Shown here in pieces: positions 60,473-64,000 of a stretch of 64,000 nucleotides of DNA. The notes beneath the pieces are model-generated. The model was not told the origin of the DNA. It saw only the letters and a list, made by a program, of their open reading frames with translations, and ran no database searches. The stretch lies in NCBI RefSeq assembly GCF_900182955.1, contig NZ_FXUL01000012.1, positions 62,001 through 126,000 on the forward strand, read 5' to 3'. Both the position numbers and the translations under genes were made by a program. How positions within the stretch are numbered: position 1 is the stretch's first letter; each line of letters starts with the position of its first letter. This stretch comes from Noviherbaspirillum suwonense. Its GTDB lineage: Bacteria > Pseudomonadota > Gammaproteobacteria > Burkholderiales > Burkholderiaceae_D.

Positions 60473-60485
60473 AGACATGATGTCT
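60473..60485. promoter_or_regulatory. Probable IclR operator, AGACATGATGTCT, copy 1
   Basis: Perfect 6-bp arms around a central G, lying 14 bp downstream of the -10 box. The same sequence recurs at 62393 before the CoA-transferase gene, with the IclR gene between the two sites. Confidence 0.7.
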
Positions 60486-60500
60486 AAAATGGAGAAGACG

Positions 60501-61481
60501 ATGCGAAACGGTTTGGGTGTGTGTGGTACGTTCGCGCTGGTTCTGGGACCGGCCCTGTTGAATCTTTCATCTGCGGCGGCGCAGGAGGCAGGCGTTCCCA
60601 AAATGATAAAGATCGTCGTTCCCTTTTCTGCCGGCGGGAGCAACGATCTGTTTGCGCGCGCCGTCGCGCAGAAACTCGGGGCAAGGCTCGGCACGAATGT
60701 CATCGTTGACAACCGTCCTGGCGCCGGCGGAACAATCGGGACGGAAGCGGTGGCGCGTGCGGATGCGGACGGGGCAACGTTGCTGCTGACATCGACATCA
60801 TTTGCGACCAACGCTGCCGTGCAGGCCAAACTGCCGTACGACCCCGTCAAGTCTTTCGCGCCCGTTGCGCTCGTAGCCAAGGGCGCGATGGTGCTTGTCG
60901 TCGGCAACAACACGCCGTACAAGTCGTTCGGCGATTTGATGAAGGTCGCAAAAGACGGCAAGAATACATTGAACTATGGATCGGCCGGCCCGGGTTCGAT
61001 CGGCCAGATGAGCACGGAGCTGCTCAACTCGGTCGCTAAAACGACCTCGCTGCATGTCCCTTACAAGGGCATCAGCAATGCGGTGACCGATATGATCGGC
61101 GGCAATATCGACTTCATGATTACCACGTTTGCTTCAGTGGGAGGCCAACTGAAGGCCGGGCAGATTCGACCGGTCGCGGTGACGTCGCAGCAGCAATCAA
61201 AATTCCTGCCCAACGTGCCCCCGATCGCGGACACGGTGCCTGGCTATCAGGTCGATGTCTGGTGGGCCATGTTTGCACCGGCAAAGACTCCATCGCCGAT
61301 GATCGCGAAGCTCAATGCGGCAGTTCGCGAAGTGAGCGTCCAGCCGGACATGATCACGCTGTTTGCCCAGGAAGGCGCCGAACCGACGGCGCTGACACCC
61401 GAACAGACCGGCGCCTACGTAGGAGAAGAAGTGGATAAGTGGAAGAAACTTGCTCGAGAGCGCAATATCACCGTGAACTAA
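60501..61481 (+). CDS. Bug-family substrate-binding protein
   Basis: A periplasmic receptor of about 326 residues: signal MRNGLGVCGTFALVLGPALL ending near SSAAAQ, then the Bug landmarks IKIVVPFSAGGSNDLFARAV, VIVDNRPGAGGTIG and NYGSAGPGSIGQMS. The ATG at 60501 has GGAGAAG upstream; earlier in-frame ATGs at 60477 and 60489 overlap the operator. The gene is convergent with iclR and probably delivers the substrate handled by the CoA-transferase and the TauD-like enzyme downstream. Ligand unknown. Confidence 0.88.
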   Translation: MRNGLGVCGTFALVLGPALLNLSSAAAQEAGVPKMIKIVVPFSAGGSNDLFARAVAQKLGARLGTNVIVDNRPGAGGTIGTEAVARADADGATLLLTSTSFATNAAVQAKLPYDPVKSFAPVALVAKGAMVLVVGNNTPYKSFGDLMKVAKDGKNTLNYGSAGPGSIGQMSTELLNSVAKTTSLHVPYKGISNAVTDMIGGNIDFMITTFASVGGQLKAGQIRPVAVTSQQQSKFLPNVPPIADTVPGYQVDVWWAMFAPAKTPSPMIAKLNAAVREVSVQPDMITLFAQEGAEPTALTPEQTGAYVGEEVDKWKKLARERNITVN

Positions 61482-61493
61482 AAATCGCAGTGC

Positions 61494-62279
61494 TCATGTC
61501 GGTATTCGTACGCCGGCCAGCTTCTCGAACGGCGGGGAGAAGATCGCAGGATTTCCTCCCAGGTCGGCTGTGAGCTTGCGCCCAGCTTCCATCACAAAAG
61601 GGAGGCACGTATCGAAGGCCTTCTTGTTAAAGCGAAACAGGGGAATGCCAAGCGACACGGAGCCGACAAGCTGCTGCCGGACGGAGAAGACCGGGCAGGC
61701 GATGGCGCCCGTCTCGAAATCCCGCTCGCCGAGCGAGACCGCGTAACCGGCGGTGCGTATCCTGTTGAAGTTTTCTCCAGGCTGCCCTGAAAACGCCAGC
61801 AGCACCTTGCCGGCAGCGCCCCTGTCGAGAGGAACCCGCTCCCCCTCACGCAAGTTCATGCGCACGCTGCGGACATGATGGAGGCGGTGCAGGCAGACAC
61901 GCTCGTCGCCCTCCCTGACGTATAACGCAGCCGTTTCCTCCGTTTGCCTAACCAGTTCGCGCAGCACCGGGAGCACGTACTCCTGCAGCCGGAATGATTC
62001 CTGGTACAGCATCCCGAGGAAAAACGGCGTCGGGCCCAGCATGTACCGTCCATCAGCGAGCCGCTTCAGATAGCCGAAATGTTCGAGCGACTCGCAAAGC
62101 CGCAGGATCGTACTGTGATACAGCCCCGTCGCATTCATTAATTCGGTCAGCGTCATGCCGTCGATGCTTTGTTCGAATGCCTGGAGGATGGTCAGGGCGC
62201 GGTTGACTGCTGCAACGCCTGGTTCCGCTTCGGCGGTGGCGTCAGATGTTTTGGATGATTTCGCTTGCGAGTGTTTCAT
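61494..62279 (-). CDS. IclR-family transcriptional regulator
   Basis: A 261-residue regulator with a winged helix-turn-helix (LTELMNATGLYHSTILRLCE) and an IclR effector domain (LREGERVPLDRGAAGKVLLA, GERDFETGAIACPVFSVRQQ). IclR proteins control aromatic and carboxylic-acid catabolism as repressors or activators. The gene is convergent with the Bug gene and divergent from the CoA-transferase gene, and identical palindromes lie at the promoters of both, so it likely controls both and perhaps itself. Confidence 0.9.
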   Translation of the reverse strand: MKHSQAKSSKTSDATAEAEPGVAAVNRALTILQAFEQSIDGMTLTELMNATGLYHSTILRLCESLEHFGYLKRLADGRYMLGPTPFFLGMLYQESFRLQEYVLPVLRELVRQTEETAALYVREGDERVCLHRLHHVRSVRMNLREGERVPLDRGAAGKVLLAFSGQPGENFNRIRTAGYAVSLGERDFETGAIACPVFSVRQQLVGSVSLGIPLFRFNKKAFDTCLPFVMEAGRKLTADLGGNPAIFSPPFEKLAGVRIPT

Positions 62280-62387
62280 TGTGCAGAGTTCGGGGGAATG
62301 TCATTAAAACAGGAGCCTGAGGATGAAGGAAAACAGCCGTCGATGCAACCGCTTGTGAAACATCACGCCCGCAAAATAGCCGTTTTC

Positions 62388-62407
62388 TATAATAGACATG
62401 ATGTCTA
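62388..62407. promoter_or_regulatory. -10 box and probable IclR operator, copy 2
   Basis: TATAAT (62388-62393) runs into the palindrome TAGACATGATGTCTA (62393-62407), which has 7-bp arms around a central G. The site lies 120 bp before the CoA-transferase start and 113 bp upstream of iclR. A matching -35 box is not evident. Confidence 0.65.
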
Positions 62408-62525
62408 TTTTTAGTTAGACTGTATCGCGTGGTTTGATTAAGGCGGCATACCGCAAGCGGTGACGCCGGGACGAACCATCCCGTTCACAGGGCATCCGTA
62501 CCTGCGAACGACTTTGGAGACACTG

Positions 62526-63794
62526 ATGACAATGCTGCATAAAAAAGAGTACACCCCGGATGCCCGCGGCCCACTGCACGGCATACGGGTCGTAGATCTG
62601 TCGCGCCTGGTGGCCGGCAACATGCTTACGCTGCAGCTTGCGGATTTCGGTGCGGATGTCATCAAGATCGAGCCGCTGAAAGGCGACACCTTGCGTGCGT
62701 TCCGGACCAACGGCCTGGAGACGTTCTGGAAAGCCTACGCGCGTAACAAGAAGAGCGTTTGCCTTGACTTTCGTCGAGCTGAAGGAATCGAGCTGGTCCT
62801 GCAACTGGCGGCGCAGGCTGACGTGCTGGTGGAAAGCTTCCGTCCGGGCGTTATGGAAGAGATGGGCCTGGGGCCGGACGTCCTCTTGCGGCTGAATCCA
62901 GGGCTGGTGATTGCCCGCATTTCCGGTTGGGGCCAGACCGGCCCTTACCGGCACAAGCCCGGCTTCGGCACGCTGGTGGAAGGGTACTCCGGCTTTGCCG
63001 CAATGAACGGCTTTGCCGACCGCGAGCCGGTGCTGCCGCCGATGTTCCTTGGCGATATGGCTACCGGCCTCTATGGCGCAAGTGCGGTGATGACGGCGCT
63101 CTGGAATGTCAGGGTCAACCATGGGGACGGCCAGGTCATCGACCTTTCGCTGTTCGAGCCAACGCTGTCCATACTCGGACCGCATGCCGCCAACTTCAAG
63201 TTGACGGGCACGGTCAAGGCGCGCACGGGCAGCCGGTCGAGCACCACCGCGCCACGAAACGCCTACCAGACGCTGGACAAGAAATGGCTATGCTTGTCGA
63301 CTTCGACCCAGACGATGGCGGAACGGCTGTTCGCCGCCATCGGGCGCGCTGATATGAACAGCGACCAGCGGTTCAGCTCCAACGCTGCCCGCCTTGCGCA
63401 TCTCGAGGAGGTCGAGCTCGTCGTACAGAATTTCATTTCGCAAAAAACACTGGCAGAAAATCTATCCCTGTTCGACCGGGCCGGCGTGACCATCGGCCCG
63501 ATCTACGATGCCGCGCAGCTTGTCGACGACCCCTATGTCATCGAGCGTGAAAGCATCGTGGAAATCGAGGATGACGAGCTTGGCCTGATGCCGGTGCATA
63601 ACATCGTCCCCCGACTGCAGGGCACGCCTGGCAGTTTTCGCATGGCGGCGCCGGTAATGGGGCAGCACAGCGCCGAGTTGCTGGAGCCTTTGCTCGGGTC
63701 GGCAAGCTATCGAAGACTGGTAGGCGAGGGCGTGATTGTCGAGGGCAGCCTGGCGACGTCTGCCGCGGCAAGCAGCACGGCCGCCGAAACCTAG
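62526..63794 (+). CDS. CaiB/BaiF-family CoA-transferase
   Basis: A 422-residue class III CoA-transferase. N-terminal LHGIRVVDLSRLVAGNMLTL, then IEPLKGDTLR, and the covalent-intermediate Asp D177 in MFLGDMATGLYGA, followed by a large C-terminal domain with NAYQTLDKKWLCLSTST. It moves CoA between an acyl-CoA and an acid such as a dicarboxylate or aromatic acid. The ATG at 62526 has GGAG 7 bp before it; the frame extends to 62460 without support. It is followed by a dioxygenase-like gene and preceded by the IclR palindrome. Confidence 0.9.
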   Translation: MTMLHKKEYTPDARGPLHGIRVVDLSRLVAGNMLTLQLADFGADVIKIEPLKGDTLRAFRTNGLETFWKAYARNKKSVCLDFRRAEGIELVLQLAAQADVLVESFRPGVMEEMGLGPDVLLRLNPGLVIARISGWGQTGPYRHKPGFGTLVEGYSGFAAMNGFADREPVLPPMFLGDMATGLYGASAVMTALWNVRVNHGDGQVIDLSLFEPTLSILGPHAANFKLTGTVKARTGSRSSTTAPRNAYQTLDKKWLCLSTSTQTMAERLFAAIGRADMNSDQRFSSNAARLAHLEEVELVVQNFISQKTLAENLSLFDRAGVTIGPIYDAAQLVDDPYVIERESIVEIEDDELGLMPVHNIVPRLQGTPGSFRMAAPVMGQHSAELLEPLLGSASYRRLVGEGVIVEGSLATSAAASSTAAET

Positions 63795-63868
63795 GGCAGG
63801 GCCACAATCTGCGTGTTCGAAGCATCGCGCAGGCATCTATCTAGCGGTTAACTACATTGGAGAAAATG

Positions 63869-64000
63869 ATGAATCAGTTAGGCCAACCGATCAAATCGCG
63901 TGGTGTCTGGAAAGGTCCCGAGATCGACTGGAAAGAAGAAGGCCTCCATATACTCTCTGCCGAAGAACTCGGGGAAATCGATCGTGCGCTGCAGCACCTG
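63869..64000 (+). CDS. TauD/TfdA-like dioxygenase, 5' part only
   Basis: The first 44 codons of a gene cut by the window end. The start (RGVWKGPEIDWKEEGLHILS, then EELGEIDRAL) is like the N-terminus of TauD/TfdA-family Fe(II)/2-oxoglutarate oxygenases, which open with a W-x-G-x-D block before the first helix. The catalytic HxD lies beyond the window. GGAG precedes the ATG by about 7 bp; an ATG one codon earlier is possible. Third gene of the IclR-linked unit. Confidence 0.55.
   Translation, partial: MNQLGQPIKSRGVWKGPEIDWKEEGLHILSAEELGEIDRALQHL

Larger units (their letters stand above)
59830..60500. other. Long stretch without a supported gene, promoter at right end
   Basis: About 670 bp. 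Overlapping frames on both strands (plus 59990-60433, minus 60064-60381) have no family likeness; the minus one has a stretch FDWHFSDGTIWVDERKRPVP that looks protein-like and could be a remnant. The right end contains the promoter and operator of the Bug receptor. Confidence 0.5.

Overview
The window looks like a chromosome segment of a high-GC betaproteobacterium, most likely Burkholderiales and perhaps Oxalobacteraceae. This is inferred from three Bug-type solute receptors (typical of Bordetella and Cupriavidus relatives), DUF2058 and DUF3297 proteins, a PEP-CTERM protein and many LysR/GntR/IclR catabolic units. No rRNA, tRNA, CRISPR array or intact insertion sequence was seen.

Layout. 0-4.2 kb: loosely spaced single genes (GNAT, VOC proteins, methyltransferase, cupin, HAD phosphatase), then gmhA. 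5-10.5 kb: TauE/SafE exporter divergent from a LysR gene, an OsmC-YcaO fusion and a TerB-like protein. 10.8-12.2 kb: bdcR and bdcA, divergent around a palindrome. 12.5-18 kb: two Bug receptors, DUF2058, LysR and a gamma-glutamyltransferase-family enzyme. 18.8-22.8 kb: bacteriophytochrome kinase with overlapping response regulator, and an extradiol dioxygenase. 23.2-25.8 kb: an ECF42 sigma factor followed by PhnB-like, DGPF and DUF1428 genes, with a good match to the ECF42 promoter between sigma factor and targets. About 25.9-39.5 kb: an accessory region with a probable small RNA, dispersed repeats of about 65 bp between unrelated small genes, an AT-rich patch, a 123-bp palindromic element next to a glycosyltransferase, a decayed DeoR gene, an integrase pseudogene with two Trp-to-TGA changes, a short SDR/AraC/oxidoreductase operon and an orphan PEP-CTERM protein.

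40.5-54.5 kb is the most coherent part. It holds a TRAP transporter, a thiamine-diphosphate enzyme, an SDR, a GntR regulator and a hydrolase on the minus strand. On the plus strand are an acyl-CoA ligase and then a Rieske protein, a PQQ alcohol dehydrogenase with lanthanide-type ligands and AldA. Three promoters in this block each carry the same palindromic core (CTGAATTCAG) at the predicted transcription start, so they probably form one regulon for taking up and oxidising an alcohol or hydroxy acid and activating the product with CoA. 55.7-59.8 kb encodes two glycosyltransferases and a flippase for surface polysaccharide. 60.5-64 kb is an IclR-controlled catabolic unit (Bug receptor, CoA-transferase, start of a TauD/TfdA-like gene) with the palindrome AGACATGATGTCT at two promoters.
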